A DNA stretch of 53,259 nt from Candidatus Berkelbacteria bacterium (GTDB lineage: Bacteria; Patescibacteriota; UBA1384; DTJR01), in assembly GCA_026397175.1 (NCBI GenBank), contig JAPLVK010000021.1, positions 1 to 53,259 of the forward strand. Direction: 5' to 3'. Below the pieces are notes generated by a model. It was not told where the DNA came from and did not search any database. It worked only from the letters and a program-made list of their open reading frames with translations. This document shows, in pieces, positions 22,386 to 30,077 of this stretch; position 1 is the first letter of the stretch, and each line of letters begins with the position of its first letter. Both the position numbers and the translations under genes were made by a program.

Positions 22386-23522
22386 ATGGATAAGAAAAAA
22401 TTAAAAATCGCGATCGTTTCAACAATTCACAACCCTATAACATTTTCTTTTTCGGGAGGCATTGAAGTTTTCAATTACAATTTATCAGCTGAACTTAGCA
22501 AGAAAAAAAGAGGCCATGAAGTTATTCTGTTTGCTTCGGGTGATTCGAAGGTTAAATCCAAACTATACCCTGCTTGTCCGAAGGCATTATTCGGAGGCGA
22601 CTTCAATCCGAATGATTCTCAAAGTATGAGAAAGGCAATCTACTACGAAAACCACTACTATATTAAAACAATGCAATATATCGCAAGGAACAATTTTGAC
22701 ATTATTCATCACAGCCATACAGCTTTTCTACCTATCTATCTTGGATATTTGTTTAAAATTCCCCAGATTATGACCACTCATATGACGGCCAATACTAATA
22801 TAACACTTAACCAAGACATCAACGAACTGCTACCGGATAAATCAGGGATCAATTTAGTTGCAATTTCAAAAAAGCAGGAAAGTATTCTCGGTGATCTTTC
22901 GTTTTATGCCAAGGTCTACAATGGGATTGAAATAGAAAGTTTTACTTTTACAGAAAAACCAAGTGATTATTTCTCGTGGTTAGGCAGGATAGCTCCCAAC
23001 AAAGGCACTAAAGAAGCAATCGAGTTGGCACTCGACGCTAAAGTCAAACTTAAGCTTGGAGGCACAACCGGGGTCGGAAAAACCGTGATTGAATATTTTG
23101 CAAGTATTAAGAAACATTTTAGCAATCCATTAATCTCATATCTTGGTCAGGTTGACGCCGATGAACGCAATACGCTCCTTGGTAAGTCGAGAGCATTTCT
23201 GTTCCCGATTAAATGGGAAGAGCCGTTTGGGTTGGTGATGATTGAGGCGATGGCTTGCGGAACTCCCGTTATTGCATATAAACTAGGTGCCGTTCCGGAA
23301 GTTATAAAAGATGGAGCAACCGGCTTCATCTGTAAGCCAGGTGATAAAGCGGGCTTTCTAAAAGCTATTAAAAAAATCGAGGAGATGCCGGAAGGCGAAT
23401 ATCTTCAAATGCGTCGCAATTGCCGTAAGCATGTCGAAGAAAATTTTACGGTTGAAAAAATGGTTGATGGATATGAAGAGGTCTATAAGAAAGTGATTGC
23501 GGATTTTTCTAAAAAGAACTAA
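22386..23522 (+). CDS. Glycosyltransferase family 4
   Basis: A 378-residue GT-B enzyme: KIAIVSTIHNPITFSFSGGIEVFNYNLSAEL, FDIIHHSHTAFLPIYLGYLFKIPQIMTTH, FSWLGRIAPNKGTKEAIELA and WEEPFGLVMIEAMACGTPVIAYKLGAVPEVI with the E-x7-E motif. It differs enough from the 20085 gene to suggest another step of the same pathway. A palindromic repeat follows the stop. Confidence 0.9.
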   Translation: MDKKKLKIAIVSTIHNPITFSFSGGIEVFNYNLSAELSKKKRGHEVILFASGDSKVKSKLYPACPKALFGGDFNPNDSQSMRKAIYYENHYYIKTMQYIARNNFDIIHHSHTAFLPIYLGYLFKIPQIMTTHMTANTNITLNQDINELLPDKSGINLVAISKKQESILGDLSFYAKVYNGIEIESFTFTEKPSDYFSWLGRIAPNKGTKEAIELALDAKVKLKLGGTTGVGKTVIEYFASIKKHFSNPLISYLGQVDADERNTLLGKSRAFLFPIKWEEPFGLVMIEAMACGTPVIAYKLGAVPEVIKDGATGFICKPGDKAGFLKAIKKIEEMPEGEYLQMRRNCRKHVEENFTVEKMVDGYEEVYKKVIADFSKKN

Positions 23523-23582
23523 AGAAAGCAAAATACACTGATTTGGGTTGCTAAATGGGTGGTTTTTATGGTAGGATTGGAT

Positions 23583-23673
23583 CACGCTAATCAAGCGAAT
23601 TCTATGCGAATCTCACGCGAATGAAATGCATTTATTAGCGCGAGATTAGCGACCCATTAGCGTGATTAGCGTG
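23583..23673. repeat. 91-bp imperfect palindrome (CGCTAAT-unit type)
   Basis: Arms of about 45 bp meet at ATGCAT. The left arm is built of CACGCTAATCA, GCGAAT, CGAATCTCACGCGAAT; the right arm contains the inverted units ATTAGCG, GAGATTAGCG, ATTAGCGTG twice. It sits between the glycosyltransferase gene and manC. Confidence 0.8.
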
Positions 23674-23697
23674 AAAAATAATTTTGTGAGGAAAAAA

Positions 23698-24795
23698 ATG
23701 AGCAACTATGCCGTTATTATGGCTGGGGGAACGGGGACACGACTTTGGCCGATGTCAAGGACTGCCAAACCAAAACAGTTCCACAAATTGGTTTCAGACA
23801 AAACCCTGATTCAGGAAACATACGATCGGGTTAAAAAGGCGATTCCGGCTGACAATATTTTTATTTCGACCAACACGAAATACGGAGAAGAGATAAAACG
23901 CCAATTACCGGATGTGCAAAGTGAAAATTTTATCATCGAGCCGGCTAAGAAAAACACCGCTCCGGCACTTTTGTATTTGGCCGCCGAAATTTATCGCAAA
24001 GACAAAGATGCAGTTATCGCAACTTTGGCCTCCGATCATGTGGTCCAAAATGTTGATGTGTTTTCAAATTCCCTAAAAACAGCGTTTAAGACGGCCGAAA
24101 AATATCCGGATCATCTTATTTTGGTTGGTATCAATCCGACCCGTCCCGATACCGGATTGGGGTATATCAAAATGGGTTCGGTCAGAACGGAAATTGATAA
24201 AGAAAGAATTTTCGAAGTTGATAAATTTTTGGAAAAACCGGATTTAAAAATGGCCGAAAAATATCTGCAGTCGTGGGAATATTTATGGAATGCGGCCTAT
24301 TATTTCTTTTCGGTCAAGCAACTTCTCGGCTGGTTTAAGGAGTTCGTTCCGAAAACATATAAGACAATTATGGAAATTGACAAACTTAAGGTGCAAGGTG
24401 GCAACGGGGCGACTCAAACCAAAATCAAAGAACTTTTTCAAAAAGTTGAAGACGAACAGTTTGAGACCGCTGTAATTGAAAAACTTGATCCCAAAAAAGT
24501 TCTGGTTATTCCGGCTGATTTGGGTTGGAGCGACATTGGAAATTGGGGAACGCTCCACGATGTATTAAGCGAAAATTATTCTTCCAGCATGATTTCAAAA
24601 GGACATCATCTCGATGTGGGCAGTGAAGGATGTTTGGTTTATGGCGGCGATAAAATGATCGCGACCATCGGATTAAAGGATGTTATTATTATTGACACAC
24701 CGGACGCGATTTTGGTGGCAAACAAGAATAAATCACAAGATGTTAAAAAACTTCTGGATAAATTCAAAGAAGAAGGAAAGCATTTATATCTATGA
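23698..24795 (+). CDS. manC: Mannose-1-phosphate guanylyltransferase
   Basis: A 365-residue enzyme making GDP-mannose from mannose 1-phosphate and GTP. It has the nucleotidyltransferase signature MAGGTGTRLWPMSRTAKPKQF, FIIEPAKKNTAPAL, ASDHVV, FLEKPD and DLGWSDIGNWGTL. It lacks the isomerase domain of bifunctional ManC/GMP enzymes (about 470 aa), so mannose-6-phosphate isomerase must be elsewhere. The start is ATG 23698, after GAGGAAAAAA; the longer frame begins inside the upstream repeat. It is paired with manB. Confidence 0.95.
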   Translation: MSNYAVIMAGGTGTRLWPMSRTAKPKQFHKLVSDKTLIQETYDRVKKAIPADNIFISTNTKYGEEIKRQLPDVQSENFIIEPAKKNTAPALLYLAAEIYRKDKDAVIATLASDHVVQNVDVFSNSLKTAFKTAEKYPDHLILVGINPTRPDTGLGYIKMGSVRTEIDKERIFEVDKFLEKPDLKMAEKYLQSWEYLWNAAYYFFSVKQLLGWFKEFVPKTYKTIMEIDKLKVQGGNGATQTKIKELFQKVEDEQFETAVIEKLDPKKVLVIPADLGWSDIGNWGTLHDVLSENYSSSMISKGHHLDVGSEGCLVYGGDKMIATIGLKDVIIIDTPDAILVANKNKSQDVKKLLDKFKEEGKHLYL

Positions 24796-24796
24796 A

Positions 24797-24895
24797 ACTC
24801 CCGAATGACACCCTAATTTATGACCCGAATATGCACTCGAATACCTTGAACTATTCGGGCGATAATTCGGGTAAGATTTGGGTGTATTGGGGAGT
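24797..24895. repeat. About 100-bp imperfect palindrome (CCCGAAT-unit type)
   Basis: The left arm 24797-24843 and the right arm 24852-24895 are imperfect complements of about 45 bp built of CTCCCGAAT, ACACCCTAAT, ACCCGAATAT and CTCGAATA units, with an 8-bp loop. The same unit order brackets the GxxExxY domain at 18.5-19.0 kb, so this looks like its non-autonomous form. Confidence 0.75.
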
Positions 24896-24910
24896 AAACC
24901 GGAGACTTCA

Positions 24911-26242
24911 ATGATTGATGAAAAAATTTTTAAGTCCTACGATGTCCGAGGTATTTATCCAACACAAATAAACGGTGAGGCGGCGTTTAAAATCGGCCAG
25001 GCCTTCGCCGATTATATCGGATCAGACATTGTGGTCGGTCGCGATATGAGAACATCGTCCGATGAGATATTTGAAAATTTTGCTAAAGGGGTCAACTCGC
25101 TTGGATTTAATGTAGTTGAACTTGGACTTTGCACGACCCCGATGTTGAATTTTGCCGTTGCAAGCCGGAATTTTAAGGGCGGTGCGATGATAACGGCGAG
25201 TCATAATCCTGCCGAATATAATGGAATCAAATTGATCGGCGAAAAAGCGGTGCAGTTAAGCAAAAACAAAGGAATTACCGAAATCAAAGAGTTGACTCTA
25301 AATAAAAAATTCGAGACATCAAACAAGCCGGGTGCTATCCAGGAACTCGATATTCTTGGTGATTATGTCAATTGGCTGGCATCAAAAATCGGCGAAGTTA
25401 AAAAATTTAAAATAGTGGTTGATTGCGGAAACGGAGTCGCCGGGATTTCGGCAAAACCGGTTTTTGAGAAACTAGGCCTTGATGTGGAAGAGCTATATTA
25501 TGAGCCGGACGGAACTTTTCCAAACCATGCCGCCAATCCAGCGGAAGATGAAAATCTGAAAGATGCCGAAGAAAAAGTTAAGCAAACCAAGGCCGATTTG
25601 GGAATTGTTTTTGATGGCGACGGCGACAGAGCGTTTTTTATTGACGAGTTTGGGAAAACACACAATGTGGGATTTTTGCTTGCGGCAATTGCGGAACATG
25701 AACTTAAAAACAAACCGGGCGAAAAAATTTATTACGATTTGAGATTTTCCAAAGGAGTTGTGGATACGATTAAAAAGGCCGGCGGAATTCCAATCAGAAC
25801 CAAAGTCGGCAATCCGTTTTACAAAGAACATCTTATTTTGGAAGGTGGTTTGATGGCAGCCGAGTATTCCGGCCATTTTATGTACAAAGAGCATTACGGT
25901 CTTGACGACGGACTTTTTTCGGCTTTAAAAGTTATGTATTGGCTGACCAAAACAGGCAAAACATACTCTGAATTTCTTGCGCCTTATGAAAAAAACCGTT
26001 TTGTTACGGGTGAAATCAATGTTAAAACAGAAGAATCGGGCAAAATCATCAACAAACTCAAAGAAAAATATAAAGATGGCAAGTTTGATGAATTAGACGG
26101 AATTACGGTGGAATATCCCGATTGGTGGTTTAATCTGCGATCTTCAAACACCGAGCCGGTTGTGCGGCTGAATATCGAAGCGGACAATTTCGAACTTCTT
26201 AGCGAGAAAAAAGAAGAATTACTCGATATAATCAATGGATAA
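24911..26242 (+). CDS. manB: Phosphomannomutase/phosphoglucomutase
   Basis: A 443-residue alpha-D-phosphohexomutase providing mannose 1-phosphate for ManC. Four domains with FKSYDVRGIYP, the phosphoserine loop MITASHNPAEYNG, the metal loop VFDGDGDRAFFID, the sugar-binding loop AAEYSGHFMYKEH and the phosphate-binding loop RSSNTEPVVRLNIEA. The start is ATG 24911, with GGAG 6 bp upstream. It overlaps the next gene by 8 bp. Confidence 0.95.
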   Translation: MIDEKIFKSYDVRGIYPTQINGEAAFKIGQAFADYIGSDIVVGRDMRTSSDEIFENFAKGVNSLGFNVVELGLCTTPMLNFAVASRNFKGGAMITASHNPAEYNGIKLIGEKAVQLSKNKGITEIKELTLNKKFETSNKPGAIQELDILGDYVNWLASKIGEVKKFKIVVDCGNGVAGISAKPVFEKLGLDVEELYYEPDGTFPNHAANPAEDENLKDAEEKVKQTKADLGIVFDGDGDRAFFIDEFGKTHNVGFLLAAIAEHELKNKPGEKIYYDLRFSKGVVDTIKKAGGIPIRTKVGNPFYKEHLILEGGLMAAEYSGHFMYKEHYGLDDGLFSALKVMYWLTKTGKTYSEFLAPYEKNRFVTGEINVKTEESGKIINKLKEKYKDGKFDELDGITVEYPDWWFNLRSSNTEPVVRLNIEADNFELLSEKKEELLDIING

Positions 26243-26855
26243 TCAAACGGCAAAAATCAAGGTTTTTGTTGATTTAGACGATACTCTACTTGATACAGCC
26301 GCGATGAAACGCGACATATTTCAAAAAGTTGTTGATATGGGCGTGAGTGAAGATGTTGTTCGAGCAAAATATGAGGATGCGCGCAAAGAACATGGCGGCG
26401 ATTATTTAAAGCCGTTCGCCGAGTCATTTGCAATTTATGGTGTTGACAGCGAGCATCTTTATCTTGATCTTCAGCAAATAGCAACGGAAAGTGGGGAATA
26501 CTTGCTTGAAAATCGTTTGCTTTGGCTTGATCAATTTCAAGACAGCAAACACGAATTAATATTGCTAACTTACGGTAATCCGGATGTGCAAGAGCGAAAA
26601 GTGCAGGGTTCGCATTTGGAAAACATTTTTGAGGGTAAAGTTGTTTATGTAAAAGGGGATAAGGTTGCCGAGATCAGAAATATGATCGAGCCGGGTGAAA
26701 AATTTATATTTGTTGATGACAAACGGGAAATTATTGATAGTATAATAAAGGAGTATCCCGAGCAAGTCGAGGTCTGGCAGGCGGGAGAAAAAGAAAAAGA
26801 TCCCGAGGCATATTACAGCCCGTTAGATCTTGAACGGGAGGGAAGAAATTATTAA
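26235..26855 (+). CDS. HAD superfamily hydrolase
   Basis: A 206-residue haloacid-dehalogenase-type phosphatase: motif I DLDDTLLDT, motif II in LLTYGNPD (Thr), motif III Lys near KGDKVAEI and motif IV FVDDKRE. A helical cap lies between motifs I and II. The substrate is unknown; the 8-bp overlap with manB points to a sugar phosphate or nucleotide in the same pathway. Confidence 0.88.
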   Translation: MDNQTAKIKVFVDLDDTLLDTAAMKRDIFQKVVDMGVSEDVVRAKYEDARKEHGGDYLKPFAESFAIYGVDSEHLYLDLQQIATESGEYLLENRLLWLDQFQDSKHELILLTYGNPDVQERKVQGSHLENIFEGKVVYVKGDKVAEIRNMIEPGEKFIFVDDKREIIDSIIKEYPEQVEVWQAGEKEKDPEAYYSPLDLEREGRNY

Positions 26856-26867
26856 AAGGAGACAACT

Positions 26868-27794
26868 ATGAGCAAAATTTTAGTTACGGGGGGAGCTGGA
26901 TTTATTGGATCAAATTTTTCAAATATGATGGCCGAGAAAGGTTATGATGTGACAGCTTTTGACGATTTGTCGTTTGGAGTTAAAGAAAATTTAAATGATA
27001 AAGTAAAGTTTGTCCAAGGCGATGTCAATAAAGCAGAAGATCTAGAAAAATGCGGCGATGATTTCGACTACATTTTGCATTTGGCGGCTTCTTCTTCGGC
27101 GCCAATGTTTGCAAAAGACATGTATTGGGCATATCAAAATAATGTTGCCGGGCACATCCGCGTTATGGAATTTGCCAAAAAAGTGGGGGCTAAAAAATTG
27201 CTTTTTGCTTCAACTTCGTCAATTTATGGCAATAATAAGACGCCTTTGACCGAAGATCAAGAAGTTACGCCGCCGAATCATTATTCGGTTACAAAATTTA
27301 CTCAAGAAGGCGCGTCGCGGGTCTTCAACAAAGCCGAGGGTCTTGAAATCATCGCGTTTCGATTTATGTCAATTTACGGCTTGCACGAAGATCACAAGAA
27401 GAATTTTGCCAATCTTGTGTCGCAGTTTATTTGGGGGATGGCCAAGGATGAAACACCGGTTTTGTATGGTGATGGAACGCAAGAGCGCGATTTTACTAAT
27501 GTTAAAGATGTCTGTCAGGGAATAGAAAAAGCGATGGAAACCGAGAAAAAATATGGATTTACGGTCTTTAATATCGGTACTCACACCGCGATTAATCTTC
27601 TGGATTTGGTCAAATTGATTAATAAAGTGATGGGCAAAAATATCGAGCCAAAACTTATTGAAAATCCGGTCAAAGAGGGCTATGTAAAATCCCAACTCGC
27701 CGACATCACTAAAGTCACCACCGAACTTGGTTATGAACCAACAGTTGGACTAGAAGAGGGAATAAAAGAGATAGTTGAGAATCTGAAAAAATAA
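26868..27794 (+). CDS. NAD-dependent nucleotide-sugar epimerase/dehydratase
   Basis: A 308-residue extended short-chain dehydrogenase: ILVTGGAGFIGSNF (NAD binding), LHLAASSSAP, the catalytic Ser in FASTSSIYGN and YSVTK (Tyr-x3-Lys), then FRFMSIYG and YGDGTQERDFTNVKDV. It is closest in layout to UDP-glucose 4-epimerase-like enzymes; with galT nearby a galactose role is plausible, but substrate cannot be fixed. AAAGGAG precedes ATG. It is the last gene of the sugar block. Confidence 0.9.
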   Translation: MSKILVTGGAGFIGSNFSNMMAEKGYDVTAFDDLSFGVKENLNDKVKFVQGDVNKAEDLEKCGDDFDYILHLAASSSAPMFAKDMYWAYQNNVAGHIRVMEFAKKVGAKKLLFASTSSIYGNNKTPLTEDQEVTPPNHYSVTKFTQEGASRVFNKAEGLEIIAFRFMSIYGLHEDHKKNFANLVSQFIWGMAKDETPVLYGDGTQERDFTNVKDVCQGIEKAMETEKKYGFTVFNIGTHTAINLLDLVKLINKVMGKNIEPKLIENPVKEGYVKSQLADITKVTTELGYEPTVGLEEGIKEIVENLKK

Positions 27795-27822
27795 TTTTAT
27801 AGATTCGTGTGGTCATTGCGAT

Positions 27823-27849
27823 CCCGCACTTTTTTTCGAAAAGTGCGGG
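27823..27849 (+). terminator. Hairpin at end of sugar gene block
   Basis: CCCGCACTTTT and AAAAGTGCGGG form an 11-bp stem with a 5-nt loop, embedded in the wider repeat GTCATTGCG ... GAAGCAATCTC, a type of dispersed repeat seen in many bacterial genomes. The gene-free stretch 27795-28262 consists almost entirely of inverted repeats. Confidence 0.6.
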
Positions 27850-27929
27850 AGAAGCAATCTCTTTATTTTAATTCTGTCATCTCGAGAGAAGCAAAGCGAA
27901 GTTGAGAGATCTAAAATGTTACAATTTAC

Positions 27930-27961
27930 TGTACAAATTTCTCGATCGAGAAATTTGTACA
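27930..27961. repeat. CGATCG-centred palindrome P6 (CTCGATCGAG family)
   Basis: A perfect zero-loop palindrome with 16-bp arms: TGTACAAATTT, CTCGATCGAG, AAATTTGTACA. Its core and ends match the palindromes around the second Cas2/PaaX-fold gene 20 kb away. Confidence 0.92.
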
Positions 27962-28029
27962 TGGGAATGAATCTGTTAGATTCCGATGATTACAAAATCA
28001 AGATGAACAGATGTATACGAGGGGATAGA

Positions 28030-28080
28030 TGCGAGGGTCCGTCCCTCGCACATAGTTCCTGCGAGGGACGGACCCTCGCA
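28030..28080. repeat. Perfect 21-bp inverted repeat, G+C-rich
   Basis: 28030-28050 and 28060-28080 are exact reverse complements separated by 9 bp. Each arm begins TGCGAGGG and ends CCTCGCA, so each is itself partly palindromic. Confidence 0.9.
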
Positions 28081-28107
28081 ATGAATTAAGGGTTAGTTGG
28101 CAATTAT

Positions 28108-28149
28108 TTTAATATACAATTTTTCCGTACAGAAAAATTGTATATTAAA
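28108..28149. repeat. AT-rich palindrome P7 centred on GTAC
   Basis: 21-bp arms with one mismatch and no loop: TTTAATATACAATTTTTC, CGTACA, and the mirror. Same architecture as P1-P6 but without the CGATCG centre. Confidence 0.85.
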
Positions 28150-28198
28150 TTGAATCCGTAAAATAAATATTTTTTAAATTTCAGTTTTCTAGAAGGTT

Positions 28199-28244
28199 TT
28201 AAAATGAAAAGGCGTCCAGCTGTGTTAACACGGCTGGACGCCTT
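28199..28244 (-). terminator. Rho-independent terminator of the 28263-29790 operon
   Basis: On the minus strand, AAGGCGTCCAGC pairs with GCTGGACGCCTT (extended by GTG/CAC around TTAA), followed by TTTTCATTTT. Confidence 0.88.
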
Positions 28245-28262
28245 GGTTTTGGGTCGAAGTAG

Positions 28263-28790
28263 CTAGGCGGGGTTAGGCGGTTGGCTGACGGCCGTTCGGG
28301 CTTTTTCCCTCTCGGCTTGGCACTCGGCGATGATCTCGGTAAGGTTGATGGCTTCCTTGATTTGCGTCGGATAGCGAGGCGTCAGTAGCTCGCTTCCCGC
28401 GACCCCTTCTTCGGTCCAAATCGCTGTTTCGGCTGAAGTTGAGTAGAAATTGCCAGAACCGTATTCTCGAACATAGAACGCTATCCACAGTTCCGGCTCG
28501 TCGAGCGAGACCTCCACTTCCCTGATGCCAGATGATGCGACCAGTGGTCCGCCCAGAAATTCTTGCCAGCTTTTCGCGTCGACATAGAAGACGAACCGCG
28601 CGCCGTGGCTGCTGCAGAGAAAATTGTTGACTTTTCGGCTAAGCGCTGCCTGCATGTCGTTAACCCCGGGACATTGCGCGAGAAACCGCACGGTGCTGTG
28701 CCCCGAAGGAGTCCCAACTCCGCACTGCGCGCAATATCCTCCCCCATTTGCGTAAAATTCCCACGCATGGCCTTCTGTTGTTTTGCCCAT
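28263..28790 (-). CDS. Hypothetical protein, third gene of G+C-richer operon
   Basis: A 175-residue soluble protein of unknown family. Near the N-terminus is a Gly/Cys patch (YANGGGYCAQCGVG) that could bind a metal; the C-terminal part is helical and charged (IKEAINLTEIIAECQAEREKARTAV). No signal peptide. AAGGAG lies 14 bp before the chosen ATG. It is last in a three-gene minus-strand operon and is followed by a strong terminator. Confidence 0.6.
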   Translation of the reverse strand: MGKTTEGHAWEFYANGGGYCAQCGVGTPSGHSTVRFLAQCPGVNDMQAALSRKVNNFLCSSHGARFVFYVDAKSWQEFLGGPLVASSGIREVEVSLDEPELWIAFYVREYGSGNFYSTSAETAIWTEEGVAGSELLTPRYPTQIKEAINLTEIIAECQAEREKARTAVSQPPNPA

Positions 28791-28846
28791 TTTGCTGTTT
28801 TCATCTCCTTGTAGTCAATCTGAAATGTTGCGGCGAGAGAAACGGG

Positions 28847-29131
28847 TTATCTGCTGCGGAGCAGTGCATCCTGACGGGCCTTCTCCTCGAGCTGCTCGAG
28901 GTTAGCAAGTTGAGCGCACAAGTAGATGCCCTGTGCTGGGTTGACGGGCTGGACTAAAGTGTCAGCGTCCATCTTTTTCTCGACGGAGCCGCCGAGTCGC
29001 GCTACGGTCACCTGATCATCGTCCTTCTCGGTGATTTTGTAGATCACGGCATTTCCGCTACCGTCAGGGGCGATACAAACGCACAACTTACCAACGGCAA
29101 TTGTCTTGAGTTTGACTTCGAGCTGTGCCAT
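28847..29131 (-). CDS. Small hypothetical protein, second gene of operon
   Basis: A 94-residue soluble protein: a beta-rich first half (MAQLEVKLKTIAVGKLCVCIAPDGSGNAVIYKITEKDDDQVTVARLGG) and a helical charged end (LANLEQLEEKARQDALLRSR). GAAAGGCAGG precedes ATG. I do not recognise the family. It has the same G+C-richer codon use as its neighbours. Confidence 0.6.
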   Translation of the reverse strand: MAQLEVKLKTIAVGKLCVCIAPDGSGNAVIYKITEKDDDQVTVARLGGSVEKKMDADTLVQPVNPAQGIYLCAQLANLEQLEEKARQDALLRSR

Positions 29132-29160
29132 GGTGCCTGCCTTTCAAGGTTCTTGTGTTG

Positions 29161-29790
29161 TTATGAATCGAGCGGTTCGGAGCGGGGCCACCAGTTTTCA
29201 TCACTGGCGGTTGCATAGACGACACAACTGTTGGTTTGCAGCTCTATATCGAGCTCTAAACCGATGTATGGTGAGTCCCAAGAACAGACTTCACCAAGGC
29301 AGAGCTCGGTTGTGTTAGGGTCGTACTGGTGCAAGTACCACACCGGCGCACCGATCAAAAGGGCTTCCGGCGGCCAGTAACCATCGTGCTCGCTCTGGTA
29401 CTGGAGTAGCAGATGCTTATCGAAGTTCGCCACGGCCTCGAGCGACGAAGGTAGTGTTTTGTATCTATCTACCATTTCCAAATATTCCATGATCGGAATC
29501 CCGGCATTGGCTATGGCCTCATCCAAAGCCGCGGCAACGCGTAGGGTCGTCTGATCTGTGCCCGGAGCGAGCCGCTTGATGGCTTCGAGCATGAGCGGCG
29601 ACATCAGATTCCACTGCTCCCATTGGGCGTATATGTGCGCTTGGAAGCAGAGTGCGACATCTTCACTGAAGGCATGCTTCAACCAGGCGAGAAAGATGTC
29701 CGGACTTCTGCCCAACACCTGTTCTGACCGCAGCTTGAATCGCTGCCACATTGCCCTCTTGACTTTGATCGCCGGACCGAACTTAAGCAT
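29161..29790 (-). CDS. Hypothetical protein, first gene of operon
   Basis: A 209-residue soluble protein of unknown family. The N-terminal two thirds are helical (MWQRFKLRSEQVLGRSPDIFLAWLKHAF, LMLEAIKRLAPGTDQTTLRVAAALDEAI), the end is beta-rich with many Trp/Tyr (VVYATASDENWWPRSEP). GAGGAGG lies 9 bp before ATG. A -10 box TACAAT with 17-bp spacing to TTGCTT lies upstream, and the leader has an 8-bp hairpin (TTCTTCGA/TCGAAGAA). Confidence 0.6.
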   Translation of the reverse strand: MLKFGPAIKVKRAMWQRFKLRSEQVLGRSPDIFLAWLKHAFSEDVALCFQAHIYAQWEQWNLMSPLMLEAIKRLAPGTDQTTLRVAAALDEAIANAGIPIMEYLEMVDRYKTLPSSLEAVANFDKHLLLQYQSEHDGYWPPEALLIGAPVWYLHQYDPNTTELCLGEVCSWDSPYIGLELDIELQTNSCVVYATASDENWWPRSEPLDS

Positions 29791-29853
29791 GACTTTGCGC
29801 CTCCTCTTTTCTTTATGTCAAGGTTCTGTTCTTCGAAAAATCTCGAAGAAAAA

Positions 29854-29882
29854 ATTGTATCAAACCTGATGTCTAAAAGCAA
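29854..29882 (-). promoter_or_regulatory. Promoter of the 28263-29790 operon
   Basis: On the minus strand, TTGCTT (29882-29877), a 17-bp spacer and TACAAT (29859-29854). Confidence 0.6.
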
Positions 29883-29892
29883 CAGGAATGAC

Positions 29893-30034
29893 AAGTTCGT
29901 AAAGTTTATAAAGTAAAAAGTTCATAAAGTGAAATACCAAGCCCCATTTCCTCCTCACTTTACGAACTTTAAAAACTTTACCTGCCCGCAATGCTAAAGT
30001 ACAGCTTTTGCAGGTGGGTGAACTTTATAAACTT
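29893..30034. repeat. Short-unit repeat arranged as a palindrome
   Basis: Units of AAGTTCGTAAAG/TTTATAAAGT run forward at 29893-29931 and inverted at 29956-29981 and 30018-30034. A hairpin CCTGC ... GCAGG lies in the middle. Same units as at 13.4, 30.9 and 35.1 kb. Confidence 0.75.
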
Positions 30035-30077
30035 ATTGTCCTTTACAAATCTCTAAAATAAGGTTTATATTAAGGAT

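Noticed and set aside
27795-28262. CRISPR array
   Set aside because: The repeats are different palindromes, not equal direct repeats with regular spacers.
28481-28804. Minus-strand ORF of 107 codons overlapping the 28263-28790 gene
   Set aside because: It is an out-of-frame shadow; its ATG directly abuts the AAGGAG, leaving no spacing.
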